Numbered from the stretch's first letter, positions 18,421 through 27,695 are shown. The stretch is DNA of 64,000 nt from Mesorhizobium loti (GCA_002356515.1 AP017605.1:3178501-3242500), one strand, 5' to 3'. Made by a program: numbers and translations. The notes: a model not told the origin generated them from the sequence alone.

Positions 18421-18518
18421 TCCCAAATCGGCCGCCGTCGAGGCTGTATGGCTCGACGACGGGCGGCGCCGTTGGGCGGCGCACCTTGTACCCATGTTGC
18501 TTCAAGGAGAATGTGGCT
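18421..18518 (+). promoter_or_regulatory. ROSE-like RNA thermometer upstream of hsp20
   Basis: The Hsp20 leader contains an imperfect hairpin (GCCGCCGTCG...CGACGGGCGGC, about 18431-18467), a perfect GCGCCG/CGGCGC hairpin with loop TTGGG (18466-18482), and a 3' element TTGCTTCAAGGAGA (18497-18510). In the last element TTGCT faces the AAGGAG ribosome-binding site. ROSE elements of rhizobial small heat-shock genes have this order and the conserved UYGCU that masks the Shine-Dalgarno at low temperature. The assignment rests on layout and motif, not on a covariance search. Confidence 0.72.
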
Positions 18519-18983
18519 ATGAGAACCTTTGACTCGCTTTATCGAACCACCGTCGGATTCGATCGTCTTTTCGACATGCTCGACAACGGCACCCGCACCG
18601 ACTGGCCGCCTTACAATATCGAGAAGACTGGTGAAAACGACTATCGCATCGCAATGGCTATTGCCGGCTTCAGCTCCGAGGAGGTGGAGTTGACGCAAAA
18701 TGGCCCCGAGCTTGTGGTTGTAGGCCAGAGAGCCACCGACACTGAGGGTCGTCAGGTGCTGCATCAAGGCCTTGCCCTGCGCAACTTCAAACAGGCATTC
18801 AAGCTGGCCGACCACATGAAGGTAGTGAATGCGTCCCTTGAGAATGGTCTGCTCAGCATCGAGATTGTTCGGGAGATTCCCGAGGCGCTCAAGCCTCGCC
18901 GCATCAGCATCGGCGCGAGCAACCCGGCGGCGGTCAGCAAGCAGATCAGCCAGGACGTCGAAAAGCCGCGCAAGGTGGCCTGA
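18519..18983 (+). CDS. Small heat-shock protein, Hsp20 (IbpA-like)
   Basis: A 154-residue alpha-crystallin-type chaperone. The N-terminus FDSLYRTTVGFDRLFDMLD and the core PPYNIEKTGENDYRIAMAIAGF match class A rhizobial Hsps, and the crystallin domain ends with ASLENGLLSIEIVREIPE; the C-terminal IxI-type anchor is near PRRISIG. It holds unfolding proteins under heat stress. AGGAG lies about 9 bases before the ATG and is likely masked by the ROSE-like leader. The next gene follows after about 70 bases and may be cotranscribed. Confidence 0.95.
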   Translation: MRTFDSLYRTTVGFDRLFDMLDNGTRTDWPPYNIEKTGENDYRIAMAIAGFSSEEVELTQNGPELVVVGQRATDTEGRQVLHQGLALRNFKQAFKLADHMKVVNASLENGLLSIEIVREIPEALKPRRISIGASNPAAVSKQISQDVEKPRKVA

Positions 18984-19056
18984 CGCCGAGTTTTAACCCT
19001 GACACTGCGGTCGCCTCCCGGTTTCTGCCGGGAGGCCTTGATTGCGGAGATTGGAG

Positions 19057-19536
19057 ATGAACCAGCAGACCGAACCATACCGCGCAGCAAGCCGGCGCGC
19101 CGCTTCGTTCGAAGGTCTTTTTTGCCTTCTCGACAGTCCTCGCGACGTGCTCAGGCATCCGCGTATGAGCCTCGACGAAAAGCGGGCTTTGCTCGCATCA
19201 TGGGCCTCTGATGCTCATGCCGTTGAAAACCGGCCCACCTTACGCCGACTGGACAACGGCAAGATCATCCCTCTCGAAGATATCCTGTCGTGCCTGAAGG
19301 CCCTGGATCAGTGCTACGCCGCTGGCAAGGACCAGTCGCATCGAGCCATGCCACGGCATATCGTGTTCGATCGCCGCAGCCACCTCTTCCGTGGGTGGCG
19401 GCGTAAGCGGCGATTTGCCGGCAAAGACGATGACGATGACCCACCGCCTTTTCCCGCCGCGGTATCCCCGCGCGTACCCGGCGGCGGCCAAAGCGGTGCG
19501 TATGTCTCGGCTGAGCGCGAGCCTGCTTATGCCTGA
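19057..19536 (+). CDS. Hypothetical protein downstream of hsp20
   Basis: A 159-residue protein. The first half contains SPRDVLRHPRMSLDEKRALLASWASDAHAVENRPTLRRLDNG split over a conserved block that I associate with small rhizobial proteins next to heat-shock genes; the second half is basic then acidic and proline-rich, probably unstructured. GGAGA sits about 6 bases upstream of the ATG. Function unknown; the location suggests a stress role. Confidence 0.75.
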   Translation: MNQQTEPYRAASRRAASFEGLFCLLDSPRDVLRHPRMSLDEKRALLASWASDAHAVENRPTLRRLDNGKIIPLEDILSCLKALDQCYAAGKDQSHRAMPRHIVFDRRSHLFRGWRRKRRFAGKDDDDDPPPFPAAVSPRVPGGGQSGAYVSAEREPAYA

Positions 19537-19571
19537 CCGATCTGTTTTCGCTTCAGGCTAAAACGTATATC

Positions 19572-19600
19572 AAGCCCGCCGCGCTGGCCTGCGGCGGGTT
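19572..19600. terminator. Bidirectional terminator between convergent genes
   Basis: Stem CCCGCCGC/GCGGCGGG (19575-19582, 19591-19598) with loop GCTGGCCT and T or A runs on both sides. It lies between the stops of the plus-strand 159-residue gene and the minus-strand zinc-ribbon gene. Confidence 0.75.
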
Positions 19601-19610
19601 TGCATATGAG

Positions 19611-19826
19611 TTATTTCTTCAGGATATTGCCGTGGTTCAGATCGAAGGCCTGGGCGTCCCCGGCCAGCTTTTGAAAATCATCCTGCAACTCACCCCATTC
19701 CCCGAGATACCCGCCGCACTGGCTGCAATGGATGGCCGTGTGTTCTTCCGCGTTGTCCGGGATGTCCATCAGGATTTTCCCGCAGGCTTTGCAATCAAGT
19801 TTGTGGTCGAGGCGCTTGCTGTCCAT
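19611..19826 (-). CDS. Small zinc-ribbon protein
   Basis: A 71-residue protein with two CxxC pairs (CKACGKIL and CSQCGGYLGEW), a likely zinc ribbon, followed by an acidic helical tail. No enzymatic motif. The upstream extension to 19856 lacks family-like sequence, so the ATG at 19826 is preferred. Confidence 0.72.
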   Translation of the reverse strand: MDSKRLDHKLDCKACGKILMDIPDNAEEHTAIHCSQCGGYLGEWGELQDDFQKLAGDAQAFDLNHGNILKK

Positions 19827-20011
19827 CGATGCTGGAGACCCCACTCGGTTAAGCATTTCCTATCCGCATGGTTGCCCATCGTCCAGCCGCTTCGTAGCTA
19901 CCTGCGCGCAAAGGCCGGGGCCTGTCGTTGACTTTGGCGGTGCCGAAAGCGTAAGTCGCGGTGCGCGTCTCACGTCCAAGGCGCAGCGCTTCACCCATAA
20001 AGGTATCAAAA

Positions 20012-20314
20012 ATGGACGACAAATATGCCAATGCGCGCGAGCATTTTTTCGCGGCTATCCGGACACTGGCAGCCTCTTCCGACAGTGTTCAAACGCGCCT
20101 GATCGACGCAAATACGAATATTCTGGAGGTTACGATCGATGAGTTCGATGGTGACCCGGAGCTCAAGTTCAAGTTTGCAAAAATACTGGACCTACTGGCG
20201 ATCGATCAAGACGATATGGAAGCGGTCGCTGTCGAGACAGCCGCCCACATGACGGATTTTGAGGCCGTCAAGGTCGCCGACCTGATTTGCGATTTCTACT
20301 ACGAGCTCACCTGA
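20012..20314 (+). CDS. Hypothetical protein with a degraded partial copy nearby
   Basis: A 100-residue acidic, helical protein (REHFFAAIRTLAASSDSVQTRL at the start; AAHMTDFEAVKVADLICDFYYEL at the end). No known domain is visible. A 23-codon remnant of a second copy of its C-terminus lies at 20489-20557, so the gene was once duplicated in tandem. Confidence 0.68.
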   Translation: MDDKYANAREHFFAAIRTLAASSDSVQTRLIDANTNILEVTIDEFDGDPELKFKFAKILDLLAIDQDDMEAVAVETAAHMTDFEAVKVADLICDFYYELT

Positions 20315-20488
20315 AACTCAGCGCAACACGGTACTGAGGATGAAGCGGGGGAGCTACGCGCAAACACTTTTGCATGTCTGCAAATCACCTCCTTAATAGC
20401 GAAATAAATGCGATGGCGAACTCAGGATCAGGCTGGCCCGAATCCTTGACCATCTGATGATCGATCAGCCTGGCCTGAAACGACTGCG

Positions 20489-20557
20489 GTGGAAACGATC
20501 GCGCATGTGGGGGAGAGGGAGGCCGTCAAACTGGTGGACGTGATCTGCGATTTTTAA
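20489..20557 (+). pseudogene. C-terminal remnant of a duplicate of the 20012 gene
   Basis: Codons here read VETIAHVGEREAVKLVDVICDF-stop, aligned with VETAAHMTDFEAVKVADLICDF of the upstream gene. There is no start codon or N-terminal part. It is a truncated tandem copy. Confidence 0.75.
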
Positions 20558-20649
20558 CCCGGACCTGAATGAATTTGGGCCGGCCCCACTGCCCGTGTAT
20601 TGTTGACGACATCACAGCCGTTCCTCTTTCGACCCTTTTGCGAGTTTCC

Positions 20650-21660
20650 ATGACGACGACAGCGGAACATTTAAAGCCCCTCCTGTGGGAACCCAGGAAT
20701 CTGATCCGTGCCGTCGAAGCCGCAGGGGTCACCCTTTGGTCGTGGAACGTGGACAGCGACGCGTTGGCCATGGATGACCGGGCCTACGACCTCTGGGGCA
20801 TACCTCGCGGCACGGACGTCAAATTCGAAGACCTGTCCGCGCATATCCATCCTGCCGACCGCGATAGAGTGCGGGCAGCCTTCAACGCCACGCGGGCCAT
20901 TGTCGGCCCTTACGAGATCGATTTCAGGATCATGATCGGTGACGAACTCCGATGGATCTCCGCCCGAGGTCAAGGTGATGATGAGGGGATGGTCCAGCGG
21001 ATCATGTTCGGCATCTTCATAGACGTGACCGGCCGAAAGCAGGCGGAAGAGGGTCGAGAGCTTCTGGCGGGTGAAATGAGCCATCGCGTCAAGAATCTGC
21101 TGACCATAGCGTCCGGCCTCACTGCTATCACCTCGCGCTCGACGTCCACGACCAATGACATGGCGCGCGAGCTTACACAGCGGCTGACCGCCTTGGGGCG
21201 CGCCCATGATCTGGTGCGGCCGTTGCCCGGCCAGACCGAGGCCGCCTCCGCGCTGCTCGGCGATCTCCTGACGGTACTGCTTGCGCCTTACGACGATCTG
21301 GGGGCCTTCAGCGGGCGTATTCGGGTCTCGGTGCCCAGGATGAGCGTCGGTGAGTCTTCCGCAACGATCCTGGCGCTTGTCATCCACGAACTTGCAACCA
21401 ACTCTCTTAAATACGGAGCCTTGTCGGTCGAGACAGGGACGTTGGATGTTTCGTGCTCCGCGCAAAATGACGCTGTCACAATTGTCTGGACAGAAAGTGG
21501 CGGGCCGCCCGTTGGCCCCCCTGCTGCTGCGCCAGGCTACGGCAGCAAGTTGGTGGAGCGCAGCGTAACCGGCCATCTGCGCGGCTCGATCGCCTATGAT
21601 TGGTCAAAAGACGGCCTGGTGGTCACGCTGAAGGTACAACCGGAGCGCCTTGCGCAATGA
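20650..21660 (+). CDS. PAS-HWE sensor histidine kinase
   Basis: A 336-residue soluble kinase. A PAS domain (about residues 25-135: LWSWNVDSDALAMDDRAYDLWGIP; HPADRDRVRAAF) is followed by a HisKA_2/HWE kinase core with phospho-acceptor MSHRVKNLL, N-box HELATNSLKYGAL, the WTE residues that mark the HWE class, and a C-terminal GYGSKLVE G-box. HWE kinases in rhizobia often feed the PhyR general stress response. The ATG at 20650 was chosen because upstream residues do not resemble the family. Confidence 0.9.
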   Translation: MTTTAEHLKPLLWEPRNLIRAVEAAGVTLWSWNVDSDALAMDDRAYDLWGIPRGTDVKFEDLSAHIHPADRDRVRAAFNATRAIVGPYEIDFRIMIGDELRWISARGQGDDEGMVQRIMFGIFIDVTGRKQAEEGRELLAGEMSHRVKNLLTIASGLTAITSRSTSTTNDMARELTQRLTALGRAHDLVRPLPGQTEAASALLGDLLTVLLAPYDDLGAFSGRIRVSVPRMSVGESSATILALVIHELATNSLKYGALSVETGTLDVSCSAQNDAVTIVWTESGGPPVGPPAAAPGYGSKLVERSVTGHLRGSIAYDWSKDGLVVTLKVQPERLAQ

Positions 21661-21757
21661 ACCTCTTGCTCACCGTCAACCCTCAAGGTGGACGATTTGC
21701 ACGCAGTGAGCTCACCGGACGGCCGCGAAATGGTTTCCGGCTGATATGGATGCGATC

Positions 21758-22852
21758 CTAAAGGAACTGTACTGGCACGCCGCGGGTGAGCAGCCTGCCA
21801 AGTTCCTGAGCATCCCAATTGGTCAAGCGAACACAGCCATGTGAGCCGGTCTTGTCGATGCGGGCTGGCTCAGGCGTGCCGTGGATCCCAAAGCTCGGTT
21901 CGGACAGGTCAATCCAGATCACGCCAACGGGACCATTGGGGCCTGGTGGAAGGGTCAGGACCTTGTCGTTGTTGCCCTGTTTGAAATTGAGCTTGGGATT
22001 GTAGGTGTAGGTCGGGTTTTCGACAACCGTGCGAACCGTATGCGTACCGGAGGGTGATGGGTTCTCCTCGCTGCCAATGGTGGCGGGAAAGGCTGCCAGC
22101 AAAGAGCCGTCTTCTGCATAGGCGCGGAGCTGACCTTCTGCCTTGTCGACCTCCAGCCTGACGGTTTTGCCGCGCCTGCCTGAGCCCAGGTCGGCCACGG
22201 ATATCGTTTCGCCTTCGACGAAACTGGCATTCGGATTGAGTGCCTTCAGAAAATCTTCATCCATGTGGAAGCGCTCAGCCAAGGCTTCGCTGGCACGAGC
22301 GTAGCCGAGATACTTCATCTCCGCCATTTTGGCATAGTCCTTGGGAATGGCACCCACCACCGTCGAAAGATCGTCGGCGGTGATAACGTAGCTGCCGATC
22401 ACCTGCTTTTCCGCATCGATTGCGCCGATGACCAGCGGGCCCATCTTCCCGTCTACCGGAAGGCCACGCATGGCCTCGAAGGCTGCGATGGCGTGCCTAA
22501 GGTTGCCACCATCGAGCCCGTCAATAACGCCCGGCGACGCTCCCGCCCGATCAAGCAATATCTGCAACCGGACAATGGAGGGCGAGGGCGTGTCACCCGC
22601 CGGGGGCTGGGTGAACTCGGTCGACGGGGTGGCCGCGCCGATTTGGAAGGTACTGCTGGTGGTCAAAGGATCGACCTTCGAAGACACCGGCTCGTTACGT
22701 GCGGGGATTGCGTCCAGCGGTGCCGTGTTGATGGCCTCCGGTGTTAGCAACGACGAGGCTGTTGCCTGTGTCATGACGAGCGGCGCAGCGACCGAGCAAA
22801 GGAAGGTGCACGCCGCTAAGGTGAGCGCTGGCAGGCTGGGGGCGCGACGCAT
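21758..22852 (-). CDS. L,D-transpeptidase with peptidoglycan-binding domain
   Basis: A 364-residue exported enzyme that cross-links peptidoglycan or anchors proteins to it. An N-terminal signal peptide (LPALTLAACTFLCSVAAPLVMTQATA, split by its cleavage region) leads into a peptidoglycan-binding repeat (LQILLDRAGASPGVIDG; GPLVIGAI), a LysM-like middle (ALNPNASFVEGETISV), and a YkuD catalytic domain with HGTPEPARIDKTGSHGCVRLTN, where the catalytic cysteine lies in SHGC. It is convergent with the preceding HWE kinase. Confidence 0.94.
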   Translation of the reverse strand: MRRAPSLPALTLAACTFLCSVAAPLVMTQATASSLLTPEAINTAPLDAIPARNEPVSSKVDPLTTSSTFQIGAATPSTEFTQPPAGDTPSPSIVRLQILLDRAGASPGVIDGLDGGNLRHAIAAFEAMRGLPVDGKMGPLVIGAIDAEKQVIGSYVITADDLSTVVGAIPKDYAKMAEMKYLGYARASEALAERFHMDEDFLKALNPNASFVEGETISVADLGSGRRGKTVRLEVDKAEGQLRAYAEDGSLLAAFPATIGSEENPSPSGTHTVRTVVENPTYTYNPKLNFKQGNNDKVLTLPPGPNGPVGVIWIDLSEPSFGIHGTPEPARIDKTGSHGCVRLTNWDAQELGRLLTRGVPVQFL

Positions 22853-23191
22853 TGGGAGGCTCCTGACGGCGGACGAAATGAGGCTGGAGCGACATTCTTC
22901 TGGATTGGTTACCGCCCCCTTAACGTCGCGCTCCAGTGCCAATTCAGATCATTAACCTCAACGCCGGTGGGCCTGTCGGAACCATTGAAATTGCTAACCG
23001 TTAGGCTGTTCACGAAGAATGAGCGAGGGCATTTGTGAACCAGGATGACGCGTCACCGATCGCCTCAGGGCGTGGAAGGCCTCGACTATGTTCTCAGGGG
23101 CGGATACGCCAAGTTCAGGTCTCACCTGATAGAGGGCAGGCCCGGCTCGGGAAAAAGGTAAGCAAGGCGATCTTCTGGGGGACAAGGGGTC

Positions 23192-24232
23192 GTGACGCAC
23201 TCGAACGAAAACGTGCTCATACTTGCGCCGGTCGGCCGCGATGCCAAGATCGCGGCATCGATCCTGGCGTCGAATGGAATCGCGTGCCATGTCTGCGCGA
23301 GCCTGGATGAGGCATCGCCGCTGCTGGATCAAGCGCAATGCCTTGTCGTCGCCGAGGAAGCGTTGATCAGCTCCGACCGCGCTCAGTTTGCTTCGTGGCT
23401 TGAAAACCAGCCTGCATGGTCTGATTTTCCAGTCGTGTTGCTGACGATGCGTGGGACCGAGTTCGACCAGCGGCTGGCGTTTCTCGATCGCTATCTGATT
23501 GTGCTCGAGCGCCCCTTCCTGGCGTCGAGCCTTGCCAACTGCGTGCGGTCAGCGCTACGTGCCCGTGCCCGTCAGCTTGAGGTGAAGTCGTATATCGAAC
23601 AGAAGCAGGAGGTTGCCGATAGGCAGAAGCTGCTGATCCGCGAGCTACATCACCGCGTCAAGAACACGCTCGCCAACGTGCGAGCGATGATGTGTGCAAC
23701 TGCCAAATCGAGCGGCAGTTTTGAGGATTTCGTGCGCGACTTCTCTGCTCGGATCGTCTCTCTGGCCGACACGCATTCAATGCTCACTGACGACTACTGG
23801 CAGATGGCTTCCCTACAAAAACTGCTTGAGTCGGAACTTCGCCATTACGATACAAAGGACACCTCGCGTATATTCCTTGAAGGGCCTGATGTGGCGCTGG
23901 TCGCCGATATTGCTATCCCGGTCGGCATGGCCTTCCATGAGCTGGCGTCCAACTCATCAAAATTTGGTTCATTGTCCCGCCCTCAGGGTCGCCTCGAAGT
24001 CCGGTGGTCTGTCGGCAGCTCGGGTGACTCTCAGATCGTAAATCTAGATTGGCTTGAGCGCGACGGACCTAAAGTCGACAAACCCAAGCGACGCGGGTTC
24101 GGCACAACACTTCTGGAAAAGGTCGTCGCCGTGCAATGTCAGGCCAAGGTCGACTTGGATTATCATCGTGATGGCCTTCGCTTCAACATGGCGTTGCCGC
24201 TGCGCGACGCAAGGCTCGTGCCAGCGTACTGA
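23192..24232 (+). CDS. HWE histidine kinase with Asp-less receiver-like N-terminus
   Basis: A 346-residue soluble kinase. The N-terminal 115 residues have a receiver-like fold pattern (NVLILAPVGRDAKIAASIL) but lack the phospho-acceptor Asp (CLVVAEEAL replaces it), so it may act as a pseudo-receiver. The HWE core has ELHHRVKNTLANVRAMM, HELASNSSKFGSL and DWLERDGP with the WxE signature. The start is GTG. The response regulator at 24387 lies convergent to it and is a plausible partner. Confidence 0.88.
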   Translation: MTHSNENVLILAPVGRDAKIAASILASNGIACHVCASLDEASPLLDQAQCLVVAEEALISSDRAQFASWLENQPAWSDFPVVLLTMRGTEFDQRLAFLDRYLIVLERPFLASSLANCVRSALRARARQLEVKSYIEQKQEVADRQKLLIRELHHRVKNTLANVRAMMCATAKSSGSFEDFVRDFSARIVSLADTHSMLTDDYWQMASLQKLLESELRHYDTKDTSRIFLEGPDVALVADIAIPVGMAFHELASNSSKFGSLSRPQGRLEVRWSVGSSGDSQIVNLDWLERDGPKVDKPKRRGFGTTLLEKVVAVQCQAKVDLDYHRDGLRFNMALPLRDARLVPAY

Positions 24233-24386
24233 CGAGCAAGCACCCCAGAGTTATCTCATCGGCGCGCCGATGGTCGGCGATGATCCTTCATCATGCTCAG
24301 ATAGGTCGGATCAAACTCGGCAACCTCCGCCGGCGCAACGTCGAAGCGTCGCTTATCCTCACGTCTGGATGGAGCGTAGCGAGAGG

Positions 24387-24794
24387 TCAAGAATGCGTCG
24401 AGGGGTCGTTGAACCGCTCAAGCGGCGTCTGGTTCAGCAGCGTTGAGAGAGCCGTAATAATCTGGGCCATGACGAATGGCTTCTGGATCATGACGCTTTG
24501 CGGAACGCCTTCCGCAGGCCAAGCTGGCGCGCTGTCACCGCTCATATAGATAACGGGCATGGCGGGGACTGCCTGCCGGACGTGCCTGGCAATATCCCAT
24601 CCTGACTGCCCTTCACCCAGTCTGATATCTGTAATCAGGCCCGCAAATTTAGACGGTTCGGCGTCGAAGGACTCGATTGCAGTGGCTGCACTTCTGGCGC
24701 TGACCACTTCGAATCCGGCCTCGATTAGGGCGCTTTCAACATCAAGCAATATCAGCGCTTCGTCCTCGACCACAAGGATCACTTGCAACTGCAT
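24387..24794 (-). CDS. Single-domain response regulator
   Basis: A 135-residue receiver domain without output domain. The acidic pair (ED, residues 10-11), phospho-acceptor Asp56 (LITDIRLG), conserved serine (YMSGDS) and lysine (IQKPF) are all present. It probably relays phosphate in the network served by the two nearby HWE kinases. The longer frame to 24872 adds basic, unlikely sequence. Confidence 0.9.
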   Translation of the reverse strand: MQLQVILVVEDEALILLDVESALIEAGFEVVSARSAATAIESFDAEPSKFAGLITDIRLGEGQSGWDIARHVRQAVPAMPVIYMSGDSAPAWPAEGVPQSVMIQKPFVMAQIITALSTLLNQTPLERFNDPSTHS

Positions 24795-24881
24795 CCGACG
24801 TCCCCCGCCGGCTGCTCCGGCGGATGACAAGCGATCGCAGCAATTTAAGTTCCGCTTATACGCGTTGCGCACACAACATTG

Positions 24882-25082
24882 TTAGATACGTACAATATTC
24901 TGGAGGCGAAGGCGCGCGCGCTGAGCCTCGGCACAGCATAGTGCAAAGTCTTCAAAATCGAACGAACGGATATTCTGCCTGCCATTGTCCAATACGCGGA
25001 CAAACCATTCCCCGCACACCTCGACGACCTCAACCGTTTCTCGAAGAGGGATACATGAAGGTTCGTGTTGCGGATCGCACAT
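24882..25082 (-). CDS. Small hypothetical protein
   Basis: A short protein (66 residues from the ATG used; start uncertain) with a beta-rich core ETVEVVEVCGEWFVRVLDNG and a tail EDFALCCAEAQRARLRLQNI. Several short rhizobial proteins of unknown function have this layout. An in-frame start at 25136 would add 18 residues. Confidence 0.5.
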   Translation of the reverse strand: MCDPQHEPSCIPLRETVEVVEVCGEWFVRVLDNGRQNIRSFDFEDFALCCAEAQRARLRLQNIVRI

Positions 25083-25289
25083 GGTTCGTCCGAAGCAGGA
25101 TAGAAAAGCAATCCTACCCTGCTCACAGCCATCCACATTAAACTTTGATGGTCGGGAAGCCGCCCGATTGGTGTCGACCGAGCCCGGATTTGCTTAATCG
25201 TCATTGTGGACTTAGCGCACGTAATCGGTGGCCGCGACCGATTTGGCCTTCGGCCGCCTGCACTTCGTATTCTGACCTATTAACAAGCC

Positions 25290-25796
25290 CTACCTTCGCC
25301 TGAGGTTGATCTCGCTGATTGTGATGTTCTTGCCGGTAGCGGGATCCTTGTCGGTCGTGGTCAACCGCATTCCATTGTCTCCAACCTTTTCCAGCTTAAG
25401 CTGAGCGGTGCGGTCACCGTTGACTTCCTTTGCCCAATGAATGCCAAGGACCAAAGCGTTGCCCGAGCGATTGCCGCTGAGGCCCGCCGGGCCAGTGCTC
25501 GATCCAGTGTATGTGCCCGTATACGTTTTGCCATTGGTCTTGACGTCAGCGCCGATCGCTCGCGAGAAAACCACGTATCCAGTACATTTGCCGTCAAGCG
25601 ACAACGAACTCTCGGTTGCATCGGACGCGAATTTACAGTTGATTTTGATGGGTTGAGAATCTGCGTCGACTTTGACGGAGCCCTTGCCAACCCAACTTCC
25701 GGCGAAAGACCTCAGGAAGGCGCCATCATCGGCATGAGCGGGGACTGCGGCGCAAAGTATGGCGGCGCTCATGAATGCGAAGATCTTTAACATCAT
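25290..25796 (-). CDS. Secreted hypothetical protein
   Basis: A 168-residue protein with an N-terminal signal peptide ending at AHA (residues about 20-22). The mature part is beta-rich (SFAGSWVGKGSVKV; CKFASDATESSLSLDGKC; YTGTYTGSSTGPAGLSG), compatible with a small periplasmic beta-barrel or lipocalin-like protein. It has two cysteines that may pair. No function is recognised. Confidence 0.8.
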   Translation of the reverse strand: MMLKIFAFMSAAILCAAVPAHADDGAFLRSFAGSWVGKGSVKVDADSQPIKINCKFASDATESSLSLDGKCTGYVVFSRAIGADVKTNGKTYTGTYTGSSTGPAGLSGNRSGNALVLGIHWAKEVNGDRTAQLKLEKVGDNGMRLTTTDKDPATGKNITISEINLRRR

Positions 25797-25861
25797 CTAT
25801 TTCTTTCCAGCATGCGGATGTGTGAGCAGATTCTGCTATGGCTGTATGGCAGTTCGCTGAT

Positions 25862-26266
25862 CTAGGCCGCAGCAACAACCTTCTCTATCTCCTGCGCCGA
25901 ATGCCCGGTGAGATCCTTGGCGATCTCGCCAACAAGAACTGCCGATAGCTTTTGATGATAGTGCTTTCGCAGCTCTCCAAGCGTTCGCGGCGCGGCGATG
26001 ACGATGAGGTTGGCGATCTGTCCGCTGAGAACCTGTCGGTTGAGCAGCTCGGCGGTCCCGGCTGCGAAACTGTCTTCCTCGATCTGACTGTTGTCCGGAT
26101 TTGCGGAACTGCTTTGGTGACGGGCGCCGGACCCCTTGTTGTCGTTGGTTACGTCTTCAACCGCCGATGCCGTGAGGTTTGGATTGGCTTCGTCTCCGGA
26201 GTTGCGAAACAGGTTGAGTTTCTCGCCATCAGCTACCGCAACAGTCGCGCCCTTGGGGATATCCAT
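25862..26266 (-). CDS. Host attachment protein family (AtsE-like)
   Basis: A 134-residue protein of the family annotated as required for attachment to host cells. Family blocks include the N-terminal TVAVADGEKLNLFRN strand and IVIAAPRTLGELRKHYHQKL, and the ending KDLTGHSAQEIEKVV. In Agrobacterium a relative affects plant attachment; the structure of such proteins resembles release-factor-like RNA-binding domains, so a translational role is also possible. Confidence 0.88.
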   Translation of the reverse strand: MDIPKGATVAVADGEKLNLFRNSGDEANPNLTASAVEDVTNDNKGSGARHQSSSANPDNSQIEEDSFAAGTAELLNRQVLSGQIANLIVIAAPRTLGELRKHYHQKLSAVLVGEIAKDLTGHSAQEIEKVVAAA

Positions 26267-26537
26267 TTGTGAGTCTCCGCTATTGCGCCATACGTCGGCT
26301 AATCAGATTGATAGCCTGCTGACGTCAGTCTCAACGTCTCAACTCGCCATTGGATGCCTTGAGCCTGCGCCTTTCATTGCGCCGGCCATACCGGCTGGCG
26401 TATCGGCCGCCAGCGCCCGTGACGTGGCGGGATATGTCAGATGGGCTTTGGGCTGCCTGTAAACTGCAATGCAGATGCCGCTGGAACGATTGTCGGTGGA
26501 CGCCGTTCGCTGGGACGAGCGAATGAGGGGTGACGCG

Positions 26538-27020
26538 ATGCACCATGCTTTCTTTAGACGTCCGGTGACCCTCGAGTTGCAAAACGGCGATCTGCGCACA
26601 CTGTCCAGCGCATCCGAGGCTGCCACCTTGATGATGGAGAAATGGCCTGGGGAGCATGGCTCAAAATACCGCGATGCACTGCAAGCTTGCACAGGTCCAT
26701 TGTCCACGGCGAAAGACGTCGAAAATGCGCGGCGCGCGTTTCTGGCGGCCGTGCAGGAGGCCGGGCTCACCGTGCGGGGCGTCTCGCACGATGAGGAGGA
26801 ACCATCGGCCCGTTCGGTAGAACAACCCAAATCGTCATACATCTCTGATGAGAAACGGCGGGATCGCGGACACAAGGAGGAGCAAGAAGACTTTCTGGTC
26901 CGATTTCTGGCTCGTGAAACCGGCATTACCGAGACGCAGGCTCGGAAGTTGATCGATATGGTTGGCAACGATCGTGCCTCACTGCTGCGCGAAGCGAGAA
27001 TTTTGAACGCGCAGCGTTGA
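26538..27020 (+). CDS. DUF982 protein with C-terminal DUF3606-like segment
   Basis: A 160-residue protein. The first 80 residues are a DUF982 domain (RPVTLELQNGDLRTLSSASEA; KWPGEHGSKYRDALQACTGPL), found almost only in rhizobia, and after a charged linker the last 45 residues (FLVRFLARETGITETQARKL) resemble the DUF3606 helical motif. Such a fusion is unusual; each part normally stands alone. Start chosen by GAGGGG 7 bases before the ATG; an earlier ATG at 26469 has no visible site. Confidence 0.75.
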   Translation: MHHAFFRRPVTLELQNGDLRTLSSASEAATLMMEKWPGEHGSKYRDALQACTGPLSTAKDVENARRAFLAAVQEAGLTVRGVSHDEEEPSARSVEQPKSSYISDEKRRDRGHKEEQEDFLVRFLARETGITETQARKLIDMVGNDRASLLREARILNAQR

Positions 27021-27215
27021 GGCCGGAACTTGAGCCTGGACGCGTGAAGCACAAGAGCGGCTGTGGGATCGGCGTTGAGTGTCTGGCTGTCATGCCGCCG
27101 CGCTGACTGGTGATTGCCGAGACTCGAGCGGCCTCCTTATCCTCCAGAGGCGGGCTTTCGAGAGGCGTCGAATAAAGCGGGGATGACGATACGGGAGGTG
27201 GGATTTGATTTGAAT

Positions 27216-27401
27216 TTAAGTGCTGCCCGCTTGGCTGAACACAACCGTGCCATCATCCTTGCGAACTTCAACCGCTACGACACCTTCCAGATTCCTCTTG
27301 GAAAAATTCGCTGACGCATGGTCCCGTGCGGCCTTCTCGGCGTCAAACATTTCTTTTTCGACGATGCCCTGTTTGCCGTACCAGATTAGTGTGTAGGACA
27401 A
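27216..27401 (-). CDS. Small hypothetical protein
   Basis: A 61-residue protein (YTLIWYGKQGIVEKEMFDAE; EGVVAVEVRKDDGTVVFS). The pattern resembles short beta-alpha proteins that occur repeatedly in rhizobial genomes; the role is unknown. Confidence 0.6.
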   Translation of the reverse strand: MSYTLIWYGKQGIVEKEMFDAEKAARDHASANFSKRNLEGVVAVEVRKDDGTVVFSQAGST

Positions 27402-27695
27402 TTTGATTGAGCGTTCCTTTTCTCCGCAGCATTCGCATGGTCTGGGCCTGTGTCGAACTGAGGCGCTATGACAGTACGCTTTGGGCGGGATATCACAAGT
27501 TCGGCGATCGGGTTGTATCAGCCGAAAAATTGAAACCGGCTGCGCATCCGGTTTTGATGTATCCTGCCTGGAACTTGCTGACGAATTGATAGACGGACGG
27601 CTTCCCGGATTACAATGGATCCTTGCCGGCTTGAGACCGACTTCGAGGTTCTCCTCGAACCGAGGAAACCGGCGCGGAAATGTTTGGACGGCTCT

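Noticed and set aside
20671..21576. 301-codon open frame on the minus strand
   Set aside because: Antisense to the PAS-HWE kinase, which has clear motifs.
26339..27052. 237-codon open frame on the minus strand
   Set aside because: Antisense to the DUF982 gene; serine/arginine-rich composition typical of a shadow frame.
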